Source: Acidobacteria bacterium Ga0074141
GTDB taxonomy: Bacteria > Acidobacteriota > Blastocatellia > Pyrinomonadales > Pyrinomonadaceae
Direction: 5' to 3'
DNA length: 64,000 nucleotides
Assembly: GCA_001464665.1 (NCBI GenBank)
Contig: LNDP01000023.1
Location: 718,157-782,156 of the forward strand
A program made the position numbers and the translations under genes. The notes beneath the pieces are model-generated. The model saw only the letters and a list, made by a program, of their open reading frames with translations. It did no database searches and was not told where the DNA came from. The stretch's first letter is position 1. Each line of letters opens with the position of its first letter. Positions 8,583 to 17,918 of this stretch are shown one piece after another.

Positions 8583-11066
8583 ATGGGACTTGAACTCGCT
8601 AAATTCGGCGGCCTTGCAAGCGCGGAGGCTAAGGCCCTGCTCGAAAAGTACGGCCCAAATTCCGTCGCGGAAAAGCCGGGGCCTTCCCTGCTTGCGCGGT
8701 TCATTCAGCAGTTTCAGAGTCCCCTCATCTACATTCTCCTCTTCGCCCTTATTGTCGATGCCTTCATCTGGTTCTTCGAAGGTGCCGTCGGCGTTCCGTT
8801 CGAATCTATCGCCATCGCGGTCATCCTGATCCTGAATGCCGGGCTCGGAATGTATCAGGAAGGAAAGTCCGAGGCCGCCCTTTCGAGGCTGAAGGAAATG
8901 GCCGCGCCGCTTTCGTGGGCGATTCGCGATGGCCACCTCATTCATATACCGGCAGCAGACCTTGTGCCCGGTGATGTCGTCCGGCTCGAAGCCGGTGACC
9001 GCGTCCCCGCTGATGGAAACCTGCTAGGCCATGGAACGGTCTCGTTGGACGAATCGATACTCACCGGCGAATCCGTCCCGGTCGAAAGCTCCGAGGGCGA
9101 TGAGATCCAGAGCGGAACGCTGCTCGTCCGCGGAACGGCGTTCTTCCGGGTCTCACGAACCGGCAAAGAGAGTGCGACCGGGCGGCTTGCCGTGATGATC
9201 GGCGAGATCGAAGTCGGGAAGACGCCTCTTGAGGAAAGGCTCGATGGCTTTGCCCGGCAGGTCGCGAAGATCGTGCTTCTGCTCGCGGTCGTGATCGTCG
9301 TCGGCGGGCTGATGATCGAGGGAACAGCGAGGCTCGGGCATGTCCTGATCTTTGCAGTGGCACTGGCGGTCGCCGCGATCCCTGAGGGCCTTCCGGCTGT
9401 TCTTACGCTGACGCTGGCGCTCGGTGTCGAGCGGATGGCCAAGCGAAAGGCGGTCGTCCGCCGGCTGAGCGCTGTCGAGGCTCTCGGCTCAGTTACTGTC
9501 ATTGCCAGCGACAAGACCGGAACGCTCACCGAGAACAAAATGGTCGTCAAGGGCATCGACGCCCCTGATGCTGAGCTTGTGCTTCGGGCGATGACCCTCG
9601 CAAACGACGCGGAAGCCGACGGCGAGATCGGCGACCCGCTCGAGCTTGCATTGCTTTCATACGCTGCCGAACAAGGGCTTGCGATCGACGACGTCCGATC
9701 CCGCTTCCCACGCACATCCTCGATCCCCTTTGATAGCGCTTACAAATTCATGCAGGTAAGCGTGCCGGAAGGCGGTCGCACGGTGAACTTCCTGAAAGGT
9801 GCTCCCGAAGTCCTGCTCGAGAAAAGCTCGCTTTCCGCCGCCGATAAAGCGGACTGGCAGGCTCGCACGGAGCGATTCGCTGCTGAGGGTTTTCGCGTTC
9901 TTGCCTTTGGCCGGGGTTCCGATGACAGTGATGGAACGATCGAATTTCTGGGCGTCGCAAAGCTCTGGGACCCGCCGCGAGCCGAGGTGCCCGGAGCGAT
10001 CAAGAACGCACTCGACGCCGGGATCCGCGTGATAATGGCGACCGGCGACCACCCCGCGACCGCAAAAGCGATCGCCGAAAATATCGGCATTCCCGTGACC
10101 GGCGTGCTGACCGGAGCAGAGATCGAGTCCATTTCCGAGGACGAGCTTCGGAAGGCTGTTGCGGACACCAGCATCTTTGCCCGGGTCAATCCCGAACATA
10201 AACTGCGGCTCGTAAGTGCCCTTAAAGCGAACGGCGAGATCGTCGCAATGACCGGCGACGGCGTCAACGACGCTCCCGCTCTCAAGCGTGCCGATGTCGG
10301 CGTCGCGATGGGCAACCGCGGCAGCGACGTAACCCGCGAAGTGGCGGACCTGGTCCTGATGGATGACAACTTCGCCACGATCGTCTCCGCGATCGAGGAA
10401 GGACGGAACATCTACGAGAATATTCAGAAGTTCATTCGGTTTCTTTTTTCGACCAATTTTGCTTTGGTCCTTTTGGTGGTCGGCGGAGCATTTGGGTCGT
10501 TCCTTCTCGGGTTAACTGACGAGATGGGAGGGCTCTTGCTGCCGCTCACCGCCGTTCAGCTACTCTGGATCAACATTATCGCCGATGGCCCGCCGGCACT
10601 CGCACTCGGGCTCGACCGCGACCACGGTGTGATGAGGCAGCGGCCTCGCGATCCATCCGAACCGCTCCTCGACCGCGTCTCGGTCCGGTTCATTGTCTGG
10701 ACAGGATTCTTCAAAGCGCTGATGGGCGGCGTCTTGCTTGTGATGATGCCAAAATGGGGCTACAGCCTGCTAGCAACCCGAACGGGCGTTTTTGTCTTTG
10801 AATCGATAGCGCAGCTCGTAATGGCATACCCTTCGCGGAGGATATCGTTCGCCCCCGCGCGGAACAACGTCCTCCATTTAGCCGTCGCGGCTGGCATTGT
10901 TCTGCAGGTTGCGACCATTTACCTTCCGCCGCTGCGGCGCATTCTCGGCCTTGAATGGCTTGATCCGACGGCAGTCGGTATCATTGGGGCGGCGATCATT
11001 GTCACGTGGTTGGCGGCCGAGCTATTTGTCGTGGCCGACCGGCGGCTTGCACTCAGGGCGAAGTGA
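8583..11066 (+). CDS. P2-type cation (Ca2+) transporting ATPase
   Basis: 827 aa, a little shorter than most SERCA/PMR1-type pumps. Motifs run in order: N-terminal cation-ATPase domain, TGES at 161-164 (actuator), [11 protein letters not shown] around Pro267 in M4, phosphorylated Asp310 in [15 protein letters not shown] in the nucleotide domain, [22 protein letters not shown], and M6 [19 protein letters not shown]. The PEGL and N-x-x-x-D residues are the Ca2+ ligands of P2 pumps, so Ca2+ (possibly Mn2+) export is the best call. It is embedded between a stress protein and a CBS regulator; a Na+/Ca2+ exchanger follows. Confidence 0.92.
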   Translation: MGLELAKFGGLASAEAKALLEKYGPNSVAEKPGPSLLARFIQQFQSPLIYILLFALIVDAFIWFFEGAVGVPFESIAIAVILILNAGLGMYQEGKSEAALSRLKEMAAPLSWAIRDGHLIHIPAADLVPGDVVRLEAGDRVPADGNLLGHGTVSLDESILTGESVPVESSEGDEIQSGTLLVRGTAFFRVSRTGKESATGRLAVMIGEIEVGKTPLEERLDGFARQVAKIVLLLAVVIVVGGLMIEGTARLGHVLIFAVALAVAAIPEGLPAVLTLTLALGVERMAKRKAVVRRLSAVEALGSVTVIASDKTGTLTENKMVVKGIDAPDAELVLRAMTLANDAEADGEIGDPLELALLSYAAEQGLAIDDVRSRFPRTSSIPFDSAYKFMQVSVPEGGRTVNFLKGAPEVLLEKSSLSAADKADWQARTERFAAEGFRVLAFGRGSDDSDGTIEFLGVAKLWDPPRAEVPGAIKNALDAGIRVIMATGDHPATAKAIAENIGIPVTGVLTGAEIESISEDELRKAVADTSIFARVNPEHKLRLVSALKANGEIVAMTGDGVNDAPALKRADVGVAMGNRGSDVTREVADLVLMDDNFATIVSAIEEGRNIYENIQKFIRFLFSTNFALVLLVVGGAFGSFLLGLTDEMGGLLLPLTAVQLLWINIIADGPPALALGLDRDHGVMRQRPRDPSEPLLDRVSVRFIVWTGFFKALMGGVLLVMMPKWGYSLLATRTGVFVFESIAQLVMAYPSRRISFAPARNNVLHLAVAAGIVLQVATIYLPPLRRILGLEWLDPTAVGIIGAAIIVTWLAAELFVVADRRLALRAK

Positions 11067-11095
11067 TCGGCTAGGCGTTCGTGGAAACAAAACTT

Positions 11096-11554
11096 ATGAA
11101 GGTCAGGGAATTAATGTCGCAGCCGGTCGTCACAATACCGGCAACCGCCTCGCTTGCCGATGCGGCCGCCGTAATGCTTCAAAAAGGCTTCGGATGTCTT
11201 CCGGTGGTCGGCGAATCGGGCGAACTTGTCGGTCTGGTGACCGAGTCGAGCTTCGCCGCAAAAAGCGTCGGCGTCCCGTTCTCGACCTTTCGGGCCCCGC
11301 AGGTTCTTGGCCAATGGCTTTCTCCGGATGGTTTGGAAAAGATCTACGAATCGGCCCGAGCAACGCCGGTCGCAGACGTGATGGTGCGTTCCGTAGTTAC
11401 GATAACAGAAGACGAGCCGGTCGCTTCTGCGGTGGAGCTGATGCTAAAACACGACATCAACCGGCTCCCGGTCGTCCGCGACGGCGTGCCGGTCGGGATC
11501 ATCGCCCGTCACGACCTCCTGCGGATGATGATCGAACGTCAGGCCGGCAACTGA
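11096..11554 (+). CDS. tandem CBS-domain protein
   Basis: 152 aa from the ATG at 11096 (a GTG at 11081 would add five residues). Two CBS motifs: VRELMSQPVVTIPATASLADAAAVML near the N-terminus and VADVMVRSVVTITEDEPVASAVELML in the second half, which ends GIIARHDLLRMM. CBS pairs bind adenosyl nucleotides and act as energy sensors. There is no fused effector domain, so it probably regulates a partner, and the flanking Ca2+ pump and exchanger are obvious candidates. The next start is 7 nt away. Confidence 0.9.
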   Translation: MKVRELMSQPVVTIPATASLADAAAVMLQKGFGCLPVVGESGELVGLVTESSFAAKSVGVPFSTFRAPQVLGQWLSPDGLEKIYESARATPVADVMVRSVVTITEDEPVASAVELMLKHDINRLPVVRDGVPVGIIARHDLLRMMIERQAGN

Positions 11555-11561
11555 AACAGTT

Positions 11562-12488
11562 GTGGGAGATTATCTAATTTTACTTGCCGGACTAGCGGCT
11601 GCAGCGATCGGCGGTGAGCTTTTCGTCCGCGGAGCGGTCGGCCTGGCGAAGTGGGCACGCGTACCTGCGGGGATAATCGCCGCGACCATCGCGGCTTTCG
11701 CCACCTCAAGCCCGGAACTTGCGGTCTCGGTCGGGTCGGCCCTCGAAGGCACGCCGCAGATCGCTCTCGGCGACGCCCTCGGCAGCAACGTCGTCAACAT
11801 CGCCGTGATTCTCTCGGTCGCCCTCGCCTTTTCGGCGATCAATGCCCCGAAAGACACGGTAAAGCGTGACTTTCCGGTGGCCCTTCTCGCCCCGATCCTG
11901 ACCGGCATTTTGCTCATCGATGGCGAGATCTCCCGGCTTGATGGAGCGGTGATGCTCCTCGTCTTTGCCGCCTGGATCGTAGCGGTCGTTCTCGAGGTCC
12001 GGAAGCAGCGAGCGAGTTTTGAACATCTTCCGGCGACCAAAGGCAAAGCATTGATCCTCATCTCTGCCTTCGGCGGGTTGGCTTGCTTGGTCCTCGCCGG
12101 CCATCTGATCGTCACCGGGGCGAAATCCATCGCGCTTTCCTACGGGCTCGACGCCTTCATTGTCGGAGCGACCGTCGTTGCCGTCGGCACATCGATGCCC
12201 GAGCTTGCGACCGTCATCATTTCAAAGCTCCGCGGCCACGAAGAGATCGGGCTCGGTATGATACTCGGGAGCAATATCTTCAATAATCTTTGGATCGTCG
12301 CGGTCGCCGCCCTGATCACCCCGATGACCGGTCTCCCGGTCGGCGAGGTCGCCGTAGGCCTTGGCTTTGGCGTCGTTACGGTCGCACTCACATTTCCGGG
12401 GCGGGACGGCATCATCGGCCGGACCCGCGGCCTTATTCTCTTTGCCTTGTATATCGCCTATCTGATCACCATCCTCGGCTATCGCTAG
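11562..12488 (+). CDS. CaCA-family Na+/Ca2+ exchanger (YrbG-like)
   Basis: 308 aa with about ten transmembrane helices and a GTG start. It has the two inverted alpha-repeats of the calcium/cation antiporter family: AFATSSPELAVSVGSALEG followed by GDALGSNVVNI, and VGTSMPELATVII followed by GMILGSNIFNN. The Glu in each SPE/MPE motif is the cation ligand. The length fits bacterial YrbG-type exchangers. With the upstream Ca2+-ATPase it would keep cytosolic Ca2+ low. The three genes from 8583 to 12488 are tightly packed and look like one operon. Confidence 0.92.
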   Translation: MGDYLILLAGLAAAAIGGELFVRGAVGLAKWARVPAGIIAATIAAFATSSPELAVSVGSALEGTPQIALGDALGSNVVNIAVILSVALAFSAINAPKDTVKRDFPVALLAPILTGILLIDGEISRLDGAVMLLVFAAWIVAVVLEVRKQRASFEHLPATKGKALILISAFGGLACLVLAGHLIVTGAKSIALSYGLDAFIVGATVVAVGTSMPELATVIISKLRGHEEIGLGMILGSNIFNNLWIVAVAALITPMTGLPVGEVAVGLGFGVVTVALTFPGRDGIIGRTRGLILFALYIAYLITILGYR

Positions 12489-12550
12489 AATCGGTAAATG
12501 GCAAATTGAGTTTTCGGGGCTTTTGTATAAATCTATATAGTTTGAGCAAC

Positions 12551-12635
12551 GTTCGGGGTTTGACGTAAACATGCGAGGGCGTGACGGCCTCCGCTGTGTA
12601 TCCGTCAGGCCCGAGAGACCATCGCAATAATACTT
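12551..12635 (+). ncRNA. structured leader of nhaA, candidate nhaA-I-type (Li+) riboswitch
   Basis: The nhaA leader folds into a coaxial hairpin. TGCGA (12572-12576) pairs with TCGCA (12622-12626). GGGC (12577-12580) pairs with GCCC (12609-12612). After a GT/AG internal loop, GACGG (12583-12587) pairs with CCGTC (12602-12606), closing a 14-nt loop. An asymmetric purine-rich bulge GAGAGACCA (12613-12621) sits on one side. A smaller hairpin GTTT/AAAC lies just upstream. The P1 stem ends 17 nt before the start codon and could control ribosome access. nhaA-I RNAs occur upstream of nhaA in Acidobacteria and related groups and have been reported to sense Li+. I inferred the match from position and fold; I could not check the consensus. 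Confidence 0.5.
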
Positions 12636-12643
12636 TTTAACCG

Positions 12644-13912
12644 ATGAAGCCAATACTTCGTAAAAGAAATGAGCGCCTGACAAAGGCGTTCAAAGAGTTT
12701 TTTGATAGCGAGAAATCTAGCGCCGTTGTGCTGGTCGCCTGTACCGTCGTTTCGCTGTTGCTGGCGAACATTATCGGGCAGGCATATCCGGATTTCTATT
12801 TGAGAACATACCTCGGTGTCGAGGGGTTCCTTAGGCTCAGCGTTGAACACTGGATCAACGACGCGCTGATGGTCATCTTCTTTCTGTTTATCGGACTCGA
12901 GCTTGAACGCGAGCTTTACGCCGGCGAACTTTCGAACGTCAGAAACGCCCTGCTTCCGATCTTTGGCGCCATCGGCGGGCTCGCACTTCCTGCCGTGATC
13001 CACTTCGGTTTTAACGCCGGAACGCCGACTCAGGCCGGTATCGGCATTCCGATGGCGACCGACATCGCCTTCGCGATCGGCGTCCTTGCCCTGCTCGGCA
13101 GCCGTGTTCCGGCTTCGCTAAAGGTCTTTCTTGTCGCGCTAGCGGTAATGGACGACCTCGGGGCGATCATTATCATCGCTATCTTTTACACCGCCGAGCT
13201 CTCCCTGGTCTATCTTGGGCTTGCGCTTGGAGTCTTCGCTTTGTTGATCGCCATCAACCGGCTCGGCGTTATGAGCCTCATCCCGTATGTGATCGGCGGG
13301 CTTTTCATGTGGTTCTTCATGCTCAAATCGGGCGTTCACGCAACGATCGCCGGCGTGCTTCTCGCTTTTGCGATTCCCTTCACCCACAAACGTGATGACG
13401 AGAAATCACCGTCATATCGCCTCGAGCATCTGATCCATAAGCCGGTCGCGTTCATCATCTTGCCGATCTTCGCCCTCGCAAATACCGGCATCGTCATCGG
13501 GGGAGACTGGGCAGCGGACCTCTCAACTACAAACAGCCTCGGCATCATTCTCGGCCTGGTCGTCGGCAAGCCCATCGGCATTACCCTCGTCGCATTCATT
13601 GCTGTAATGGTAGGCATTTGCCGCTTGCCGCTCGATCTTAATTGGAAACACGTGCTCGGCGCAGGCTTTCTTGGCGGCATCGGGTTTACAATGTCGATCT
13701 TTATCACTAATCTTGCGTTCGTCGGCGGCTCTCCGGACTTCGTCTCGGCCACCGTTAATTCTTCGAAGATGGCCATTCTTGTCGCTTCCGTTACAGCCGG
13801 AGCTTTGGGCTTCATTTTTCTCAAGTTGTTCGGCCAGCCGAATGTCGGCGACTTCGATATGGATACCATGGATTACGCGGTCGATGAAGACGGCGAGGAG
13901 CAACCCGCCTGA
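12644..13912 (+). CDS. nhaA: Na+/H+ antiporter NhaA
   Basis: 422 aa. Conserved NhaA regions are clear: WINDALMVIFFLFIGLELERE, GIPMATDIAFAIGVLALLG with Asp140, and LVALAVMDDLGAIIIIAIF with the antiport aspartates Asp170-Asp171 (E. coli 133, 163, 164). About twelve transmembrane segments. The C-terminus adds an acidic cytoplasmic tail (DMDTMDYAVDEDGEE). It exchanges Na+ or Li+ for protons across the inner membrane. It sits downstream of the Ca2+ transport genes behind its own structured leader, so it is likely regulated separately. The next gene starts 3 nt after the stop. Confidence 0.96.
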   Translation: MKPILRKRNERLTKAFKEFFDSEKSSAVVLVACTVVSLLLANIIGQAYPDFYLRTYLGVEGFLRLSVEHWINDALMVIFFLFIGLELERELYAGELSNVRNALLPIFGAIGGLALPAVIHFGFNAGTPTQAGIGIPMATDIAFAIGVLALLGSRVPASLKVFLVALAVMDDLGAIIIIAIFYTAELSLVYLGLALGVFALLIAINRLGVMSLIPYVIGGLFMWFFMLKSGVHATIAGVLLAFAIPFTHKRDDEKSPSYRLEHLIHKPVAFIILPIFALANTGIVIGGDWAADLSTTNSLGIILGLVVGKPIGITLVAFIAVMVGICRLPLDLNWKHVLGAGFLGGIGFTMSIFITNLAFVGGSPDFVSATVNSSKMAILVASVTAGALGFIFLKLFGQPNVGDFDMDTMDYAVDEDGEEQPA

Positions 13913-13915
13913 AGT

Positions 13916-14368
13916 ATGGCAAACGGATTCTCAAGCGTTCCTTTCAAGACCGAGACCAACCACGGCCTCACGTCGGTCAATGGGATCGCCAAATTCTCAT
14001 CCGCCGGCGTAGTGCTTGAGTTTGAGGCGAAGCTCTTCGGCATCATCGGCGGCGGGGTAAAAGAGGTTCGCCTGCCGATGGCCGAGATAATGGACATCCG
14101 CTTTCGAAAGGGCTTTTTCAAGCGTGGTGCGAAGATCGTCATTCGAACACAAACAATGGCCGCTCTTGCCGAGCTGCCGAATCAGGACGGAAAACTGACC
14201 CTCAAGCTCGCCAAGGATGACTGGGAACGAGGCCGGGCGGCGGTCGAAGAGATCGAGCGGTCGCTCGCCGAGTACCGTGCACAGCTTCCACCCTCACATA
14301 CGCCGCTAGAGCAGGTCTTTGCCGAATCCGACGGGGACGAGGAAGAAACTCAAAAGTTGGATCGCTAG
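13916..14368 (+). CDS. hypothetical protein downstream of nhaA
   Basis: 150 aa, soluble. The first ~95 residues alternate short beta-like strands (AKFSSAGVVLEFEAKLFG, VKEVRLPMAEIMDIRFRKG, KIVIRTQTM), reminiscent of a PH-like or bacterial domain with a membrane-proximal role. A helical segment (WERGRAAVEEIERSLAEYRAQL) and an acidic tail follow. I do not recognise a named family. It is almost certainly co-transcribed with nhaA. Confidence 0.7.
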   Translation: MANGFSSVPFKTETNHGLTSVNGIAKFSSAGVVLEFEAKLFGIIGGGVKEVRLPMAEIMDIRFRKGFFKRGAKIVIRTQTMAALAELPNQDGKLTLKLAKDDWERGRAAVEEIERSLAEYRAQLPPSHTPLEQVFAESDGDEEETQKLDR

Positions 14369-14385
14369 ACCGAGAGGCGAAAATC

Positions 14386-14658
14386 ATGCCGAAATTTGTT
14401 ATCGAACGCGACATCCCCGGAGCCGGCTCGATGTCTGGTGAGGAGCTGCAGGGGGCTTCGGCCAAGTCTTGCAGTGTGCTCAACGAGCTCGGTGCCGAAA
14501 TACAGTGGATCCACAGCTACGTCACCGACGACAAGATCTACTGCGTTTACACAGCACCGAACGCCGAACTCATTGAAGAACACGCCCGCGAGAGCGGCTT
14601 CCCCGCCAACCGCATTTCTGAGGTCAGGGCGATAATCGACCCGACCCGTGCCGGTTAG
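14386..14658 (+). CDS. DUF4242 domain protein
   Basis: 90 aa. It begins MPKFVIERDIPGAGSMSGEEL and contains IHSYVTDDKIYCVYTAPNAELIEEHARESGFPANRI, the pattern of the small ferredoxin-like DUF4242 family. Some members bind Ni2+ and form dimers, but their cellular role is unsettled. It starts 17 nt after the preceding gene, with GAGAGGCG as ribosome site. Confidence 0.85.
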   Translation: MPKFVIERDIPGAGSMSGEELQGASAKSCSVLNELGAEIQWIHSYVTDDKIYCVYTAPNAELIEEHARESGFPANRISEVRAIIDPTRAG

Positions 14659-14730
14659 TTAAAGACGGTCGAAACCATTTTTTGCAAACGGGCGAATGGA
14701 AAGAAAAGTCCATTTCGCAACGAGCAAATT

Positions 14731-15231
14731 ATGGGAAAAAAGCCGATCAGTTTCATCATTGCCGCGTGCGTCCTTTTCGGCGCCGCGGCAATCAGCGTCA
14801 GCGGCCAGAGCCGCGTTTCAAACTTCGGTCTTCAGGACCAGAATGACCGCAAGGTCGAGGTCAACTTTCCGAGCGACCGGCCGGTAGTTCTCATCTTCGG
14901 CGACCGCGACGGGGCCAAACAGATCGACGGTTGGGCCACGCCTCTCTACAAAAAGTTTGACGGCAAGGTATATATGTTCGGCATCGCCTCGCTAGGCGGC
15001 GTGCCGAGCTACGCCCGCGGGCTCGTCCGCCGCCTGATCAAACGGCAAACGCAGTTCCCTGTCCTGCTCGATTGGGGCGGCAAGGTCGCGAAAACCTACG
15101 GCTACGAAAAGGACAAGGCAATGGTGCTCGTCGTCGCGAGAAACGGCAATATTCTTTCAACCAAATTTGGGGCCGCGAGCGAGGCGGAACTCAATGCCGT
15201 TATCGCCGACATCGAAAAACAGTTGCGGTAA
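14731..15231 (+). CDS. secreted thioredoxin-fold protein without CXXC
   Basis: 166 aa. A signal peptide ends near SVSGQ. The remainder follows the thioredoxin/redoxin pattern: PVVLIFGDRDG where a redoxin would have its CxxC, YMFGIASLGGVP, FPVLLDWGGKVAKTYGYEKDKAMVLVVARNGNI, and a final helix. No cysteine is present in the mature part, so it cannot be a classical thiol oxidoreductase. It is probably periplasmic, with a binding or YtfJ-like role. It precedes the E2 gene but a hairpin separates them. Confidence 0.7.
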   Translation: MGKKPISFIIAACVLFGAAAISVSGQSRVSNFGLQDQNDRKVEVNFPSDRPVVLIFGDRDGAKQIDGWATPLYKKFDGKVYMFGIASLGGVPSYARGLVRRLIKRQTQFPVLLDWGGKVAKTYGYEKDKAMVLVVARNGNILSTKFGAASEAELNAVIADIEKQLR

Positions 15232-15261
15232 AGCTCTCGCAAACATCATGACATTCACGAA

Positions 15262-15294
15262 CCGGGCCAAAAGTGTCCGGCTTTTTTTTGGCCC
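15262..15294 (+). terminator. possible terminator after the thioredoxin-fold gene
   Basis: CCGG and CCGG arms are followed by eight T (15282-15289). An overlapping, longer perfect inverted repeat GGGCCAAAA/TTTTGGCCC (15264-15294) also exists but lacks a T-tract. Either or both may end transcription here. Confidence 0.45.
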
Positions 15295-15360
15295 AGGATT
15301 CTTGTATTCTAGTTATTTGCAATATTTTATATTCAGCACGTTTTTAGACACGGAGATCAT

Positions 15361-17070
15361 ATGAGCGTAGAAGTTGTAATGCCCCAGATGGGCGAATCGA
15401 TCACGGAGGGCACCGTCTCGAAATGGTTAAAGCAGGTTGGCGACGCCATTGAAAAGGACGAAGCGATCCTTGAGATCTCGACCGACAAGGTCGACGCCGA
15501 GGTCCCAAGCCCGGCGGCGGGCAAACTTCTCGAAATACGCCATCAGGAAGGCGAGACCGTAGAGGTCGGCACCGTGGTCGCCGTCATCGGAGCCGAAGGC
15601 GAAGCTCCGGCACCGAGCGCTCCGAAAAAAGATGAAGCCCCCGCAGCCGCGGCTTCGCCGATCGAAGAAGCTCCCGCTCCGGCGATAATCGCCGACGCCG
15701 TTTCGGCAAACTCGACAGCAACTCCGCAGACCGAAAGCACGACAGACAGCGGCGATGCGACCGAGATCGTGATGCCGCAGATGGGCGAATCGATAACCGA
15801 AGGCACCGTCTCGAAATGGCTAAAGGCCGTTGGCGACACCATCGAGAAAGACGAGCCGCTGCTCGAGATCTCCACTGACAAGGTTGACGCCGAAGTGCCA
15901 TCGCCCGCTGCCGGAAAGCTGCTTGAGATCCGCGTCCAGGAAGGTGAAACGGTCGAGGTCGGCGCTGTCGTCGCCCTCGTCGGCACTTCAGTAGGCTCCG
16001 CAACGGCCGCACCAAAACCAGCCGCCGAGCCCAAACAAGCAGAGCCCGCTCCGGTCGCCGCTCCAAAAACCGAAGCCGCCACCGCCGGCTTTGCAATGCC
16101 AGCCTCGAACGGCCGCTCGGCAGATATCGACGAGCTCCGCCGGACAAAATCGAGCCCGCTCGTCCGCAACATCGCCAAAGAGCACGGCATCGACATCAGC
16201 CGCATTTCAGGCTCCGGCATCAGCGGCCGCGTAACGAAACAGGACATTCTTTCTTTCATCGAAACCGGTGCCGCACTTCGTCCCGAAGACCTGCTAACGA
16301 AAGGCGCCGCAGCGACTTCCGCGACACCGAAGGCCGATTACAAGCCCACCCCGATCGTTCAATCCGCCGGCGACCGCGTCGAGAAAATGTCCGTGATGCG
16401 GAAAAAGATCGCCGAGCACATGACCTTCTCGAAACGCACCTCGGCACACGTCACCAGCGTTTTTGAGATCGACATGACGAACGTCGCCAAGTTCCGCGAG
16501 CGGAACAAGGCCGAGTTCCAATCGCGCTACGGCACCAAGCTCAGCTACATGCCGTTCATCTTCCAGGCGGCGACGCACGCCATCCGCAAGCTCCCGATCG
16601 TCAACGCTCAGGTCGATGGCGAGAACGTCGTCTATAAAGGCGACATTAATCTCGGCATGGCCGTCGCTCTCGATTGGGGCCTGATCGTCCCGGTCATCAA
16701 AAAGGCCGACACGCTCTCGCTCTCCGGCCTCGCCCTCGCGGCAAACGACCTTGCGGACCGTGCCCGAGCCAAAAAGCTCAGCCCCGATGAGGTCACGGGC
16801 GGCACCTTCACGATCACCAACCCCGGCGTTTTCGGCGGGCTCTACGGCACACCGATCATCAACCAGCCGCAGGTCGCCATTCTCTGCGTCGGTGCCATCG
16901 AGAAACGTGCCAAGGTGCTAACGACGCCCGATGGCGACGACTACATCGCCGTCCGCCAGATGGCGTACTTTGCCCTCACCTACGACCACCGAGTAGTCGA
17001 CGGCGCCGACGGCGAACGCTTCCTCGCCGCCCTCAAGGAATACCTCGAAACGACCGATTTCAGCATCTAG
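15361..17070 (+). CDS. 2-oxoacid dehydrogenase E2 (dihydrolipoamide acyl/succinyltransferase), two lipoyl domains
   Basis: 569 aa. Two almost identical lipoyl domains (~1-80 and ~135-215) each carry the lipoylated Lys in STDKVDAEVPSP and are joined by Ala/Pro-rich linkers. A peripheral subunit-binding domain (~258-300, SPLVRNIAKEHGIDISRISG) and the C-terminal catalytic domain with YDHRVVDGADGERFL (active-site His and Asp) follow. This is the core of a pyruvate, 2-oxoglutarate or branched-chain complex; the lipoyl start VEVVMPQMGESITEGT resembles SucB/BkdB types, and the exact substrate is uncertain. E1 is not in the window; LpdA at 1180 could be its E3. Confidence 0.94.
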   Translation: MSVEVVMPQMGESITEGTVSKWLKQVGDAIEKDEAILEISTDKVDAEVPSPAAGKLLEIRHQEGETVEVGTVVAVIGAEGEAPAPSAPKKDEAPAAAASPIEEAPAPAIIADAVSANSTATPQTESTTDSGDATEIVMPQMGESITEGTVSKWLKAVGDTIEKDEPLLEISTDKVDAEVPSPAAGKLLEIRVQEGETVEVGAVVALVGTSVGSATAAPKPAAEPKQAEPAPVAAPKTEAATAGFAMPASNGRSADIDELRRTKSSPLVRNIAKEHGIDISRISGSGISGRVTKQDILSFIETGAALRPEDLLTKGAAATSATPKADYKPTPIVQSAGDRVEKMSVMRKKIAEHMTFSKRTSAHVTSVFEIDMTNVAKFRERNKAEFQSRYGTKLSYMPFIFQAATHAIRKLPIVNAQVDGENVVYKGDINLGMAVALDWGLIVPVIKKADTLSLSGLALAANDLADRARAKKLSPDEVTGGTFTITNPGVFGGLYGTPIINQPQVAILCVGAIEKRAKVLTTPDGDDYIAVRQMAYFALTYDHRVVDGADGERFLAALKEYLETTDFSI

Positions 17071-17087
17071 ATCTTTCGTCACTCAAC

Positions 17088-17130
17088 AAAAAGCCGGGCC
17101 CAGGGAAACACTCCCCGCCCGGCTTTTTTT
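17088..17130 (+). terminator. rho-independent terminator after the E2 gene
   Basis: AAAGCCGGGC pairs with GCCCGGCTTT around a ~20-nt loop, followed by a T-run, 18 nt past the stop codon. Confidence 0.9.
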
Positions 17131-17145
17131 GATCAAATAAAGTTC

Positions 17146-17173
17146 TTGACACTTAGGCGACCGAGTGTACTAT
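17146..17173 (+). promoter_or_regulatory. predicted sigma70 promoter
   Basis: A perfect -35 TTGACA (17146-17151), a 16-bp spacer and -10 TACTAT (17168-17173). It lies just after the E2 terminator and 98 nt before the hypothetical gene at 17271. Confidence 0.65.
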
Positions 17174-17270
17174 CATCAACATAAGTTAGAGACATGAAGC
17201 CCCGTTAGAAGCATCAAAACCCGAGTCGGGCGCGTTGTTACCGTAAACAACGAAGGTTCAATCTTTTCTC

Positions 17271-17867
17271 ATGAACAGTAAGTCATTCAGTTACGTTGGC
17301 TCAGTGCTTGGCCTGTTCTTTGCTTTTTGCCTGTATGGATCAGTGATGAACAGCTTCGGCCAGAAAGAGAACGAGCTGACACGAAGTGCGGTCGTTATCG
17401 ATCAAAGAAAGGCCCACGTATATCTCTGCGAAGAAGGGCCATTAGTCAAGAATAGAAACAATTCACGTATTCGATTCGTCAACAATTCAGTTTGGACCCT
17501 TAGTTTCTTTGTGGAAGAGGGGTCGCGGTCGCAGACCTTGATCAAACTTTCAAATGGCTCAAATGTCGCCGCCTCGGAATCGGGCTCGCTTGTCTCTCCG
17601 GTCTTTGGCTTTGAGGCCAAAACGGAAAAATCCGTGAAGCATCCGAGAACGTGGCCTTCATTAGTTCAAGCTTCGTATTTGCGATCAGGATCGTTCATTC
17701 GATTCGACGTACCTCGAGAGATTTTTAAGAAGTTTGACATTTATATTGAGTATGCCTATGAGTGGGAGCTCACTGGCCCGCTTGCAACCGAGTCTCATGG
17801 CCCAAAACACCGAGTATTTATTGGGAAGGCAGCCGCAGACTCGCTTATGTTGAATGAGTGTCAGTAG
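17271..17867 (+). CDS. hypothetical secreted protein
   Basis: 198 aa. A hydrophobic N-terminus (VGSVLGLFFAFCLYGSVM) ends at NSFGQ, a likely signal peptide. The mature part has no recognisable motif: two cysteines (one in YLCEEG, one in the final NECQ) and beta-like stretches (FVNNSVWTLSFFVEEG, FDIYIEYAYEWELTG). It is more AT-rich than the genes before 17100, and a good promoter precedes it. Confidence 0.6.
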   Translation: MNSKSFSYVGSVLGLFFAFCLYGSVMNSFGQKENELTRSAVVIDQRKAHVYLCEEGPLVKNRNNSRIRFVNNSVWTLSFFVEEGSRSQTLIKLSNGSNVAASESGSLVSPVFGFEAKTEKSVKHPRTWPSLVQASYLRSGSFIRFDVPREIFKKFDIYIEYAYEWELTGPLATESHGPKHRVFIGKAAADSLMLNECQ

Positions 17868-17918
17868 CTCGCATTCATGTTTATTTTGCTTCTTAGGAAG
17901 CGATTGGGATACGTCGTG

